The notes under the pieces: generated by a model
Told to the model about the DNA's origin: nothing
Database searches by the model: none
The model's input: the letters and a program-made list of their open reading frames with translations, nothing else
Assembly: GCF_030065535.1 (NCBI RefSeq)
Contig: NZ_JASJND010000005.1
Coordinates: forward strand, 186,001 to 250,000
Reading direction: 5' to 3'
DNA: 64,000 nucleotides
DNA from: Microbacterium dauci
GTDB taxonomy: Bacteria > Actinomycetota > Actinomycetes > Actinomycetales > Microbacteriaceae
Shown here: in pieces, positions 1 to 7,964 of the stretch
How the letters are laid out: every line of letters begins with the position of its first letter
How positions within the stretch are numbered: the first letter of the stretch is position 1
Position numbers and translations under genes: made by a program

Positions 1-12
1 GTAATCGCGTCA

Positions 13-42
13 CAGGGGCCGGAGGATCACCTCCGGCCCCTG
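13..42 (+). terminator. Hairpin upstream of secY (terminator or attenuator)
   Basis: A perfect 13-bp stem (CAGGGGCCGGAGG with its complement) closes a 4-base loop. No clear T-run follows, so partial termination or mRNA stabilisation is as likely as full termination. It lies between secY and whatever precedes it, normally rplO. The TAA at bases 2-4 may be the rplO stop codon, but too little is present to call that gene. Confidence 0.6.
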
Positions 43-104
43 TTGCCGTATGTTGGAATGCGGCGTGTTTCGACGCGCCCAGCATCCCACTGGAGGAAAT
101 CCCC

Positions 105-1430
105 TTGTTCAGCGCCATCGCGCGGGTCTTCCGCACTCCGGATCTGCGTCGGAAGATCGGTTTCACACTGGCGATCATCGCCATCTACCGGTTCGGTGCA
201 CACATCCCGACGCCGTTCGTCGACTACCCGAACGTGCAGTCCTGCCTCGACCAGTCCGGTTCGACCGAGGGCCTGCTCTCGCTCGTGAACCTGTTCTCGG
301 GCGGCGCGCTGCTGCAGCTGTCGATCTTCGCGCTCGGCGTGATGCCGTACATCACCGCGACGATCATCGTGCAGCTGCTGCGCGTCGTGATCCCGCACTT
401 CGAGACGCTGTACAAGGAAGGTCAGTCCGGCCAGGCCAAGCTGACCCAGTACACCCGGTACCTGACCATCGCGCTGGCGCTCCTCCAGTCGACCACGCTG
501 GTCACGGTCGCCCGCTCGGGACAGCTGTTCGGCATCACCGGCATCGCCGAGTGTGAGCAGCTCCTCACCGACGAGGCATGGTGGGCGCAGCTCCTCATGA
601 TCATCACGATGACCGCCGGCACCGGCCTCATCATGTGGATGGCCGAGCTCGTCACCGAGCGCGGCATCGGCAACGGCATGTCGCTGCTCATTTTCACCTC
701 GATCGCCGCGACCTTCCCCTCGGCGCTCTGGGGCATCGCGCAGGCGCGCAACTTCGAGACCTTCCTGCTCGTGCTCGCCGTCGGCGTCCTGACCGTCGCG
801 CTCGTCGTCTTCGTCGAGCAGTCACAGCGTCGGGTGCCGGTGCAGTACGCGAAGCGCATGGTCGGCCGTCGCACGCTCGGCGGCACGAACACCTACATTC
901 CGATCAAGGTGAACATGGCCGGCGTCGTGCCCGTCATCTTCGCGTCGTCGCTGCTCTACATCCCCGCGCTCATCGCGCAGTTCAACGCGAACCCGGCCGC
1001 CGACGGTTCGGTCCCGGGCTGGGTGTCGTGGATCCAGACGAACTTCACCACCGGTGACCACCCGCTCTACATGGCGGTCTACTTCCTCCTGATCATCGGC
1101 TTCACCTACTTCTACGTTGCGATCACGTTCAACCCGGTCGAGGTCGCGGACAACATGAAGAAGTACGGCGGCTTCATCCCCGGCATCCGCGCGGGTCGGC
1201 CCACGGCCGAGTACCTGGACTACGTCCTCACGCGCATCACGCTGCCGGGCTCGATTTACCTGGGCCTCATCGCACTCGTGCCGCTCGTCGCCTTGGCGAC
1301 GGTCGGTGCCAACCAGAACTTCCCGTTCGGTGGCGCATCGATCCTCATCATCGTCGGTGTCGGCCTCGAGACCGTGAAGCAGATCGACGCGCAGCTCCAG
1401 CAGCGCCACTACGAAGGGCTCCTCCGATGA
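105..1430 (+). CDS. secY: Preprotein translocase channel subunit SecY
   Basis: SecY forms the protein-conducting channel of the SecYEG translocon in the cytoplasmic membrane. The 441-residue protein has the family length and the usual ten hydrophobic segments. It opens with MFSAIARVFRTPDLRRKIGF, typical of the actinobacterial N-terminus, and carries conserved blocks such as YRFGAHIPTPFVD, TERGIGNGMSLLIF and the cytosolic-loop RRTLGGTNTYIPIKVN. The start is TTG, supported by GGAGG seven to eleven bases upstream; no closer ATG fits. The stop overlaps the adk start in an ATGA junction, so secY and adk are translationally coupled, as in many bacteria. A strong hairpin lies upstream. Confidence 0.98.
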   Translation: MFSAIARVFRTPDLRRKIGFTLAIIAIYRFGAHIPTPFVDYPNVQSCLDQSGSTEGLLSLVNLFSGGALLQLSIFALGVMPYITATIIVQLLRVVIPHFETLYKEGQSGQAKLTQYTRYLTIALALLQSTTLVTVARSGQLFGITGIAECEQLLTDEAWWAQLLMIITMTAGTGLIMWMAELVTERGIGNGMSLLIFTSIAATFPSALWGIAQARNFETFLLVLAVGVLTVALVVFVEQSQRRVPVQYAKRMVGRRTLGGTNTYIPIKVNMAGVVPVIFASSLLYIPALIAQFNANPAADGSVPGWVSWIQTNFTTGDHPLYMAVYFLLIIGFTYFYVAITFNPVEVADNMKKYGGFIPGIRAGRPTAEYLDYVLTRITLPGSIYLGLIALVPLVALATVGANQNFPFGGASILIIVGVGLETVKQIDAQLQQRHYEGLLR

Positions 1431-2014
1431 CCGCTGCTCGCCTCCTCATCGTCGGTCCGCAGGGTTCGGGCAAGGGCACCCAGGGCGCGCGGATCTCCGA
1501 CGCACTCGGCATCCCGACGGTCTCGACCGGCGACGTGTTCCGCGCCAATGTGAAGGACGGCACCGAGCTCGGGCTCAAGGTCAAGGCGATCATCGACGCC
1601 GGCGACCTCGTGCCCGACGAGCTGACCAGCGCGATCGTCCGCGACCGTCTCGAGCAGCCGGATGCCGCGGCCGGGTTCCTCCTCGACGGCTACCCCCGCA
1701 ACCTCGGTCAGGTCGGCGATCTCGACGCGTTCCTCACCGGTCGCGGCGAAGCGCTCACCGCCGTCATCGAGCTCTCGGTGCCGCGCGACGAGTCGATCTC
1801 GCGGCTGTCGCTGCGTGCCGCAGAGCAGGGCCGTGCCGACGACAACGAGGAGTCGATCGCGAAGCGTCTGGCGATCTACGAGTCCGAGACCGCGCCGATC
1901 CTCGACGTCTACCGCGAACGCGGTGTCGTCGACGTGATCGACGGTGTCGGGACGCTCGACGAGATCACCGAGCGCATCACCGCCGCCCTCGCGGCGCGCG
2001 GCATCACCGCCTGA
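1427..2014 (+). CDS. adk: Adenylate kinase
   Basis: Adenylate kinase interconverts ATP plus AMP with two ADP in the cytoplasm. The 195-residue protein is the short form without the zinc-type LID insert. The P-loop GPQGSGKGT lies at residues 9-17, and the AMP-binding block with DGYPRN sits near residues 85-90. The ATG overlaps the secY stop by four bases and the adk stop overlaps the map start (TGATG), so the three genes form one transcription unit of export, nucleotide metabolism and N-terminal Met removal. Confidence 0.97.
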   Translation: MTAARLLIVGPQGSGKGTQGARISDALGIPTVSTGDVFRANVKDGTELGLKVKAIIDAGDLVPDELTSAIVRDRLEQPDAAAGFLLDGYPRNLGQVGDLDAFLTGRGEALTAVIELSVPRDESISRLSLRAAEQGRADDNEESIAKRLAIYESETAPILDVYRERGVVDVIDGVGTLDEITERITAALAARGITA

Positions 2015-2847
2015 TGGTCTTCCGCCGTTCGATCTACAAGACGCCCGCCCAGCTGCGGGCGATGGTCGAACCCGGTCTCATCACCGCCGCGGCACTCGAC
2101 GCGGTCCGTCCGGCCGCAGTCGCGGGCGCGTCGACCCTCGAGCTCGACGCGATCGCCCACGACGTCATCGTCTCGCGCGGTGCCGAGTCGAACTTCCAGC
2201 TCGTGCGCGGGTACCGTCACACGACCTGCATCTCGGTCAACGAGCAGGTCGTCCACGGCATCCCGGGGGAGCGCGTGCTCCAGCCCGGCGACATCGTCTC
2301 GATCGACTGCGGCGCGCAGTTCCAGGGCTGGAACGGTGACTCCGCGATCACGATCGTGGTGCCCGACCCGACGCGCCCCGAACTCGTCGCCGCGCGGCAG
2401 CGCCTGTCCGACGTGACCGAGACCTCGCTGTGGGCGGGTGTCGCGGCACTGGCATCCGCTTCGCGCGTCGGTGAGATCGGTGACGCCGTGCAGACCTCGA
2501 TCGAGTCGTCGGGCGAGGGCTACGGCATCTTGCGCGACTACGTCGGGCACGGCATCGGCCGCAAGATGCACGAAGGGCCGACGGTGTTCAACTACCGGGT
2601 CGCGGACCTCGGACCCGAGGTGCGCCCGGGCCTCTGCCTCGCGATCGAACCCATGGTCGTCGCGGGCGACGAAGCGACGCTCGTCGAAGACGACGACTGG
2701 ACGGTGTCCACCGTCGACGGCACGGACGGCTCCCATTGGGAACATAGCGTCGCGGTGCACGATGGTGGTATCTGGGTGCTGACCGCCACCGACGGCGGAG
2801 CCTCGAAGCTCGCCGCGTTCGGCGTCACGCCTGTTCCGATCGCCTGA
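2014..2847 (+). CDS. map: Type I methionine aminopeptidase
   Basis: This enzyme removes the initiator methionine from nascent proteins. The 277-residue protein has the pita-bread metallopeptidase fold, with the expected metal ligands visible in DCGAQFQGWNGDSA (two Asp), GHGIGRKMHEGP (His), IEPMVV (Glu) and the C-terminal WEHSVAV (Glu). Its length matches the simple type I form without an N-terminal zinc-finger extension. The ATG overlaps the adk stop by one base. A thiol-disulfide protein gene follows after eleven bases. Confidence 0.97.
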   Translation: MVFRRSIYKTPAQLRAMVEPGLITAAALDAVRPAAVAGASTLELDAIAHDVIVSRGAESNFQLVRGYRHTTCISVNEQVVHGIPGERVLQPGDIVSIDCGAQFQGWNGDSAITIVVPDPTRPELVAARQRLSDVTETSLWAGVAALASASRVGEIGDAVQTSIESSGEGYGILRDYVGHGIGRKMHEGPTVFNYRVADLGPEVRPGLCLAIEPMVVAGDEATLVEDDDWTVSTVDGTDGSHWEHSVAVHDGGIWVLTATDGGASKLAAFGVTPVPIA

Positions 2848-2858
2848 GGAGGACGAGC

Positions 2859-3536
2859 ATGGCCGCGGCTGCGGGGAAGACGAACTGGTTCGCGGTCTGG
2901 ATCAGCGTGGCGGTGGTCGCCGTGCTGGCGATCATCATCGCGCTGGTGGTCGTGATGAACGGCGCCGCCTCGGCGCCCGCTGCCCGACCCGACAGCGCGG
3001 GCATCGACGAGTCGACCGGCGCGGTCGTGATCGGAACCGGTGAGACGCAGGTCGACGTGTACGTCGACTTCTACTGCCCGCATTGCCAGGACTTCGAGGA
3101 CATCTACGGCGCCGACATCGAGGAGCAGCTCGAGGCCGGCGCGATCACCCTCAACGTGCATCCGGTGGCGCTGTCGGGGCTCAACGCGGCATCCGGCACC
3201 GACTTCTCCAAGCGTGCGTCGAACGCCATGTACTGCGTGGCGGAGGCCGAGCCGACCGCCGCCTTCCCGTTCTACGTCGATGTGTTCGGGCAGAAGCCTT
3301 CGGGTGCGGGCCTGACCGATGAGCAGCTCGTCACCGCGGCCGAAGCCGCGGGCGCACCGGGCGCCGCGGACTGCATCGCCGACCGCACCTGGGACGACCT
3401 CGTCGCCGAGCAGACCTCGTCGATCCCCGAGGACCCGGTGAACGGCGGGGCGGGAACGCCCACGCTCCTCGTCGACGGCGAGTACGTGAACGTGACCGGC
3501 GACGTCGAGGCCGACCTGCTGTCGCGCATCGGCTGA
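2859..3536 (+). CDS. Membrane-anchored DsbA-like thioredoxin-fold protein
   Basis: This is a 225-residue extracytoplasmic thiol-disulfide protein. A single membrane segment (about residues 10-33) is followed by a small linker and a DsbA/thioredoxin domain. The active site CPHC is at residues 73-76 within DFYCPHCQDFE, and a cis-proline loop GTPTLLVDG lies near the C-terminus. These features suggest oxidative folding of secreted proteins, with the catalytic domain outside the membrane. An SD-like GGAGG lies seven to eleven bases before the ATG. It follows map by eleven bases, so it probably shares the secY transcript. Disulfide oxidase versus isomerase activity cannot be told from sequence. Confidence 0.85.
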   Translation: MAAAAGKTNWFAVWISVAVVAVLAIIIALVVVMNGAASAPAARPDSAGIDESTGAVVIGTGETQVDVYVDFYCPHCQDFEDIYGADIEEQLEAGAITLNVHPVALSGLNAASGTDFSKRASNAMYCVAEAEPTAAFPFYVDVFGQKPSGAGLTDEQLVTAAEAAGAPGAADCIADRTWDDLVAEQTSSIPEDPVNGGAGTPTLLVDGEYVNVTGDVEADLLSRIG

Positions 3537-3550
3537 GCCGCCACGCCCGG

Positions 3551-3594
3551 GTGGCGGGGTGGGAAAATATCACGTACACTGAATCTTTGGTGCC
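3551..3594 (+). promoter_or_regulatory. infA promoter and conserved leader start
   Basis: A -35-like GTGGCG (3551-3556), an 18-base spacer and the -10 TACACT (3575-3580) are followed by GAATCTTTGGTGCC. The same arrangement, including the shared ATCTTTGGTGCC, lies before rplM. This repetition is the main support, since the -35 box alone is weak. The predicted start of transcription is around 3586-3588, giving a leader of about 80 bases. Confidence 0.6.
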
Positions 3595-3669
3595 TTGCGC
3601 CTTTTCGGCGTGTCACCACAATCCCACTCAAACCGCAGACCGACCGGTCTGCCAACTGTAAGCGAGCGT

Positions 3670-3891
3670 ATGGCGAAGAAAGACGGTGTCATCGAGATCG
3701 AGGGTGTGATCTCCGAGGCCCTGCCCAATGCGATGTTCCGCGTTGAGCTGAGCAACGGTCACAAGGTCCTCGCCACGATCTCCGGAAAGATGCGGCAGAA
3801 CTACATCCGCATCATCCCCGAAGACCGCGTGGTCGTGGAGCTCTCGCCCTACGACCTGACCCGTGGTCGCATCGTCTACCGCTACCGCTGA
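3670..3891 (+). CDS. infA: Translation initiation factor IF-1
   Basis: IF-1 binds the ribosomal A site during initiation. The 73-residue protein is a single OB-fold, nearly all of it family-conserved ([20 protein letters not shown] at the start, [12 protein letters not shown] at the end). The ATG was chosen because MAKKD is the universal N-terminus; the frame stays open upstream without homology. There is no good Shine-Dalgarno sequence before it (GTAAGCGAGCGT), which is unusual for a highly expressed gene. It opens the alpha operon, followed by rpmJ. Confidence 0.98.
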   Translation: MAKKDGVIEIEGVISEALPNAMFRVELSNGHKVLATISGKMRQNYIRIIPEDRVVVELSPYDLTRGRIVYRYR

Positions 3892-3957
3892 GACCGGTCG
3901 AGAAGTAACGCCCCGCGCCACCAGGTGCGTCGGCGAAGACAGCGAATCAGGAACATC

Positions 3958-4074
3958 ATGAAGGTCAACCCCTCCGTCAAGCCCATCTGCGACCACTGCA
4001 AGGTCATCCGTCGCCACGGTCGCGTCATGGTCATCTGCAAGTCGAACCCGCGTCACAAGCAGCGCCAGGGCTGA
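3958..4074 (+). CDS. rpmJ: Ribosomal protein L36 (bL36), zinc-ligand form
   Basis: This 38-residue protein of the large ribosomal subunit begins [15 protein letters not shown]. It keeps the four zinc ligands C11, C14, C27 and H33, so it is the C+ form rather than the zinc-independent paralogue many actinobacteria also carry. SD-like CAGGAA precedes the ATG. It lies between infA and rpsM, the standard order. Confidence 0.97.
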   Translation: MKVNPSVKPICDHCKVIRRHGRVMVICKSNPRHKQRQG

Positions 4075-4127
4075 GCGGATGCCGCGTCCGCGCGGCCCGC
4101 AGTCTCACAACTCAATACACACAACGG

Positions 4128-4187
4128 CAGGATCAGAACCCGCAGTGCGGGGGACACCCCGGGTCGGAGGCCCGGGCACCGATCCTG
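4128..4187 (+). ncRNA. Predicted three-way-junction leader upstream of rpsM
   Basis: The gap between rpmJ and rpsM can fold into a closed three-way junction. The closing stem is CAGGATC (4128-4134) with GATCCTG (4181-4187). Inside it are CCCGC/GCGGG (4139-4143 with 4147-4151, 3-base loop) and CCCGGG/CCCGGG (4158-4163 with 4171-4176, 7-base loop). The element ends 34 bases before the rpsM ATG. Alpha-operon leaders in other phyla bind a ribosomal protein for autogenous control. Whether this one does is inference. Confidence 0.5.
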
Positions 4188-4221
4188 CTCCACACCTCCA
4201 CTCACTCCTAGGAGACATCGC

Positions 4222-4596
4222 ATGGCACGTCTTGCCGGCGTTGACATCCCGCGCGACAAGCGCGTGGTGATCGCCCTCACCTACATCTACGGCATCGGCC
4301 GTACCCGCTCCGTCGAGATCCTCGCCGCGACCGAGATCGACGAGTCGATCCGCGTCAAGGACCTGACCGACGACCAGCTCATCGCCCTCCGCGACCACAT
4401 CGAAGGCACCTACAAGGTGGAGGGTGACCTCCGTCGTGAGGTTGCCGCCGACATCCGCCGCAAGGTCGAGATCGGTTCGTACGAGGGCCTCCGTCACCGT
4501 CGCGGCCTGCCCGTGCGCGGTCAGCGCACGAAGACCAACGCGCGCACCCGCAAGGGCCCGAAGCGCACCGTCGCCGGCAAGAAGAAGGCGCGCTAA
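4222..4596 (+). CDS. rpsM: Ribosomal protein S13 (uS13)
   Basis: S13 is a small-subunit head protein that contacts the P-site tRNA and the L5 bridge. The 124-residue protein starts [20 protein letters not shown] and ends in a lysine-rich tail, both family hallmarks, with the helix-two-turn-helix motif at [11 protein letters not shown] good SD (TAGGAGA) precedes the ATG. The 147-base gap before it holds a predicted structured leader. rpsK follows, as in the conserved alpha operon. Confidence 0.98.
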   Translation: MARLAGVDIPRDKRVVIALTYIYGIGRTRSVEILAATEIDESIRVKDLTDDQLIALRDHIEGTYKVEGDLRREVAADIRRKVEIGSYEGLRHRRGLPVRGQRTKTNARTRKGPKRTVAGKKKAR

Positions 4597-4630
4597 AGCG
4601 CGGCCGCCACAGGTTTAGGAGAACACGCAC

Positions 4631-5029
4631 ATGGCACAGGCCAAGTCCGCTGCGCGCAAGCCGCGCCGCAAGGAGAAGAAGAACATCGCGCTGGGCCAGG
4701 CCCACATCAAGTCGACGTTCAACAACACGATCGTTTCGATCACCGACCCCTCGGGTGCGGTCATCAGCTGGGCCTCCTCGGGTGGCGTCGGCTTCAAGGG
4801 CTCGCGCAAGTCGACCCCGTACGCCGCCGGCATGGCCGCCGAGTCCGCTGCGCGTCAGGCGCAGGAGCACGGCGTCAAGAAGGTCGACGTCTTCGTGAAG
4901 GGTCCGGGCTCCGGCCGCGAGACGGCGATCCGTTCGCTGACCGCCGCCGGCCTCGAGGTCGGCTCGATCTCGGACGTCACGCCCCAGGCGCACAACGGCT
5001 GCCGCCCCCCGAAGCGTCGCCGCGTCTGA
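4631..5029 (+). CDS. rpsK: Ribosomal protein S11 (uS11)
   Basis: S11 forms part of the 30S platform near the mRNA exit. The 132-residue protein has the conserved blocks [38 protein letters not shown] and the C-terminal [17 protein letters not shown]-like TTAGGAGAA precedes the ATG. The next gene in actinobacteria can be rpsD, but here rpoA follows directly after a 123-base hairpin-bearing gap, so rpsD must lie elsewhere. Confidence 0.98.
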   Translation: MAQAKSAARKPRRKEKKNIALGQAHIKSTFNNTIVSITDPSGAVISWASSGGVGFKGSRKSTPYAAGMAAESAARQAQEHGVKKVDVFVKGPGSGRETAIRSLTAAGLEVGSISDVTPQAHNGCRPPKRRRV

Positions 5030-5040
5030 TCGCTTTGCAC

Positions 5041-5082
5041 GGATGCCGGTGAGTCTCGCTTCTGCGTGACCCACCGGCATCC
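5041..5082 (+). promoter_or_regulatory. Hairpin between rpsK and rpoA
   Basis: A perfect 11-bp inverted repeat, GGATGCCGGTG (5041-5051) with its complement (5072-5082), spans a 20-base loop. There is no T-run, so mRNA processing, stabilisation or attenuation is more likely than full termination. The arms are two opposed copies of the GGATGCC word that recurs across this window. Confidence 0.5.
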
Positions 5083-5152
5083 GAGACACAACTCAACACC
5101 TCTTGAAACTGCACGTGTCATATAGCGGTCACGTGACTGAAAGGAACACATA

Positions 5153-6142
5153 GTGCTCATTGCACAGCGTCCCACTCTGACCGAGGAGAAGATCGGCGAG
5201 TTCCGGAGCCGGTTCGTCGTCGAGCCCCTGGAGCCGGGCTTCGGCTACACGATCGGCAACGCGCTGCGTCGCAGCCTGCTGTCGTCGATCCCGGGTGCCG
5301 CGGTCACCAGCATCCGCATCGACGGCGTGCTGCACGAGTTCAGCACCGTCCCGGGTGTGAAGGAAGATGTCACCGAGATCATCCTGAACATCAAGCAGCT
5401 CGTGGTTTCGAGCGAGCGCGACGAGCCCATCACGGCGTACCTCCGCAAGACCGGCGCCGGTGAGGTCACCGCCGCCGACATCTCGGCTCCCGCCGGTGTC
5501 GAGGTGCACAACCCGGAGCTCGTCATCGCGACGCTCAATGACTCGGCGAAGTTCGAGCTCGAGCTCACGATCGAGCGTGGCCGTGGCTACGTCTCGGCGA
5601 CGCAGAACCGCAACGAGTACGCCGAGGCCGGTCAGATCCCCGTGGACTCGATCTACTCGCCCGTCCTCAAGGTCAGCTACCGCGTCGACGCCACCCGTGC
5701 GGGTGAGCGCACCGACTTCGACAAGCTCATCCTCGACGTCGAGACCAAGCCCTCGATCACGCCCCGCGACGCCGTCGCATCGGCTGGTCGCACGCTGGTC
5801 GAGCTGTTCGGTCTCGCTCGCGAGCTGAACGTCGAGGCCGAGGGCATCGAGATCGGCCCCGCGCCGGTCGCCGAGGTCCTGACCAACGAGCTGTCGATGC
5901 CGATCGAGGACCTCGACCTGTCGGTCCGCTCGTACAACTGCCTCAAGCGCGAAGGCATCAACACGGTGTCCGAGCTCGTCGCCCTCTCGGAGACGCAGCT
6001 CATGAACATCCGCAACTTCGGTCAGAAGTCGGTCGACGAGGTGCGCGACAAGCTCGTGTCGCTCGGCCTGTCGCTGAAGGACTCGGTCCCCGGGTTCGAC
6101 GGCGCGCACTTCTACGGCGGCTACGACGACGAGACCGTCTGA
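5153..6142 (+). CDS. rpoA: RNA polymerase alpha subunit
   Basis: The alpha subunit nucleates RNA polymerase assembly and its C-terminal domain contacts promoters and activators. The 329-residue protein has the N-terminal dimerisation domain ([35 protein letters not shown]) and the alpha-CTD ([20 protein letters not shown], then [17 protein letters not shown]). The start is GTG, supported by GAAAGGA upstream. rplQ follows after 47 bases, the usual arrangement. Confidence 0.98.
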   Translation: MLIAQRPTLTEEKIGEFRSRFVVEPLEPGFGYTIGNALRRSLLSSIPGAAVTSIRIDGVLHEFSTVPGVKEDVTEIILNIKQLVVSSERDEPITAYLRKTGAGEVTAADISAPAGVEVHNPELVIATLNDSAKFELELTIERGRGYVSATQNRNEYAEAGQIPVDSIYSPVLKVSYRVDATRAGERTDFDKLILDVETKPSITPRDAVASAGRTLVELFGLARELNVEAEGIEIGPAPVAEVLTNELSMPIEDLDLSVRSYNCLKREGINTVSELVALSETQLMNIRNFGQKSVDEVRDKLVSLGLSLKDSVPGFDGAHFYGGYDDETV

Positions 6143-6189
6143 CCCACGCCGGTCCGACCGACTGATCTTTTCCAACTGGAGTAACTGAT

Positions 6190-6750
6190 ATGCCCAAGCC
6201 CACGAAGGGTGCTCGCCTCGGAGGCGGCCCCGCACACGAGCGCCTGCTGCTTGCGAACCTCGCCGCTGCGCTGTTCACCCACAAGTCGATCACCACGACC
6301 GAGACGAAGGCCAAGCGCCTGCGTCCGTTCGCGGAGCGCCTGGTGACGTTCGCCAAGCGCGGCGACCTGCACGCACGCCGCCGCGTGCTGTCGGTCATCG
6401 GCGACAAGACCGTCGTGCACGAGCTCTTCGCCGAGATCGCGCCGCTGGTCGCCGAGCGTGAGGGTGGCTACACCCGCATCACGAAGGTCGGCAACCGCAA
6501 GGGTGACAACGCGCCCATGGCCGTGATCGAGCTCGTCCTCGAGCCCGTCACCCCGAAGGCGAAGGCCGCGAAGAAGGCTGCGCCCGCCGCTGCCGCTCCG
6601 GCTGAGCCGGTCGCCGAAGAGGCCGAGGTCGTCGAGGAGGCTCCCGTCGAGGAGACCGCCGCGGCCGACGCCGGCGCGGAGTCGCAGGAGGAAGGCGCTG
6701 CCGCTGAGGCTGCTGCCGAGGACGCCGTCGAGAGCGACGACGCCAAGTAA
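6190..6750 (+). CDS. rplQ: Ribosomal protein L17 (bL17) with acidic tail
   Basis: L17 is a large-subunit protein near the exit tunnel. Residues 1-120 are a canonical bL17 ([40 protein letters not shown]). The remaining 66 residues form an Ala/Glu-rich, low-complexity tail absent from E. coli L17. Such tails are common in actinobacterial L17 and are probably disordered. The gene ends the alpha operon, and a strong GC hairpin begins 23 bases after the stop. Confidence 0.97.
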   Translation: MPKPTKGARLGGGPAHERLLLANLAAALFTHKSITTTETKAKRLRPFAERLVTFAKRGDLHARRRVLSVIGDKTVVHELFAEIAPLVAEREGGYTRITKVGNRKGDNAPMAVIELVLEPVTPKAKAAKKAAPAAAAPAEPVAEEAEVVEEAPVEETAAADAGAESQEEGAAAEAAAEDAVESDDAK

Positions 6751-6772
6751 GACTCCCTCACCGAGGGATACC

Positions 6773-6808
6773 GCAGGGCCCGCCCCCCGTTTCGGGGGCG
6801 GGCCCTGC
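6773..6808 (+). terminator. Terminator of the alpha ribosomal operon
   Basis: A very GC-rich inverted repeat (GCAGGGCCCGCCCCC with its complement, about 15 bp, loop around GTTTC) lies 23 bases after the rplQ stop. It has no long T-run, as is usual for actinobacterial terminators. It separates the ribosomal genes from the opposite-strand gene that follows. Confidence 0.8.
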
Positions 6809-6878
6809 GCTGTGTTGCGGGGGCGGATGCCGCGGGCGGCGTGGGCCGTCGCGCGTGTGGGGCGTCGCGCGGGGCCGG

Positions 6879-7931
6879 TCAGACGCGGCGGACGAGGGCG
6901 ACGTCGCGCTCGGTGGCGACGAAGCCGAGGCGCTCGTAGAGCGCGTTCGCGCCGGTGGGCGACGCGGTGTCGACGTCGAGCACCGCGCGCTCCAGGCCAT
7001 TCGCGAAGATCGCCCCGAGCGTCGCCGACACGACGAGCGGGGCCAGCCGGCGGCCCCGGTGCGAGCGGACCACACCGATGAGATCGATGTACGCGTGCGA
7101 TCCGCCGAGCGCCGCGAAGTCGTCTTCGTTCACGGATGCCAGGCAGAAGGCGACGATCGTGCCGTCGGATGCCACAGCGATGCGCGACAAGTCGGGGCGG
7201 AAGAAGTCGCCCCCGACGAAGTGCTGCCACCGCTCCATGTTGGAGGGGAGGCTGCCCCAGTGATCACGGAACGCGTCATTGCGCGCTACGCGGGCGTCCT
7301 CGTCGCGGGTTCGGTCATAGGGGAGGACGGTGATGTCCTCCGGCGCCTCGAGCTGCGTCGGCTCGCCAGCGAGGACCCGCTCCATCGTCGTGAACCAGCG
7401 TTCGGGCGTGTAGCCCTGCGCCTCGACGACTGCGACATGGTCGACGTTGTCCTCGCGGGCGTAGACCTTCAGTTGCCCCGCGGTGCCGCCATCCTCCAGC
7501 GCGGCGGCCGCCTGCGCGATCTGCTGGAGCCCACGCTGGTCGAGCCACGCCATCATTGCGCCGCCGATGCCATGTCGCCGCCACTCGGGGTGGACGGCAC
7601 CGCCGATGTCGACGGACAGTTTGCCGTCGACGCGCGACGGGTGCAGCATCGCGGAGCCGGCAGCGACGATCGAGCCGTCGGGGAGGACCGCGACGAGGGT
7701 GTCGAGTGCGGGATCGACGTGGGAAAGGTCGAAGACCTCGGCGACGTCCTGGCGGGGCGTGATCCAGGTCGGGTGGTCGACGGCGTCGGCCGCCGCGAAG
7801 ACGGCGTGAATGGCGTCGATGTCGTCGCTCGTGGCCGCGCGCCAGGTCGCGATCGCGGGGTGTGCCGGAGGTGTCGGTGCGGACGGGCGGCCGAGGCGGT
7901 CGGCGAGGTGGGGTGCGCTCACGCGGGCCAT
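6879..7931 (-). CDS. Tandem-GNAT N-acetyltransferase
   Basis: This 350-residue protein contains two GCN5-related acetyltransferase domains. The first (about residues 25-170) has an acetyl-CoA loop-like VHPEWRRHGIGGAMMAWL. The second (about 185-350) has VVRSHRGRRLAPLVVSATL and ends LYERLGFVATERDVALV, a common GNAT C-terminus. Both cofactor-loop motifs (R-x-x-G-I/L-x) look partly intact. The substrate is unknown; tandem GNATs in actinobacteria include mycothiol synthase and aminoglycoside or peptide acetyltransferases, and nothing here decides between them. The gene converges on rplQ, separated by the operon terminator. Confidence 0.85.
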   Translation of the reverse strand: MARVSAPHLADRLGRPSAPTPPAHPAIATWRAATSDDIDAIHAVFAAADAVDHPTWITPRQDVAEVFDLSHVDPALDTLVAVLPDGSIVAAGSAMLHPSRVDGKLSVDIGGAVHPEWRRHGIGGAMMAWLDQRGLQQIAQAAAALEDGGTAGQLKVYAREDNVDHVAVVEAQGYTPERWFTTMERVLAGEPTQLEAPEDITVLPYDRTRDEDARVARNDAFRDHWGSLPSNMERWQHFVGGDFFRPDLSRIAVASDGTIVAFCLASVNEDDFAALGGSHAYIDLIGVVRSHRGRRLAPLVVSATLGAIFANGLERAVLDVDTASPTGANALYERLGFVATERDVALVRRV

Positions 7932-7964
7932 GTTACGCAGACGGCATGTCTTCCGGGAGGCAGG

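Noticed and set aside
1..4. Tail of rplO
   Set aside because: Only a possible TAA stop is present; too short to annotate as a gene.
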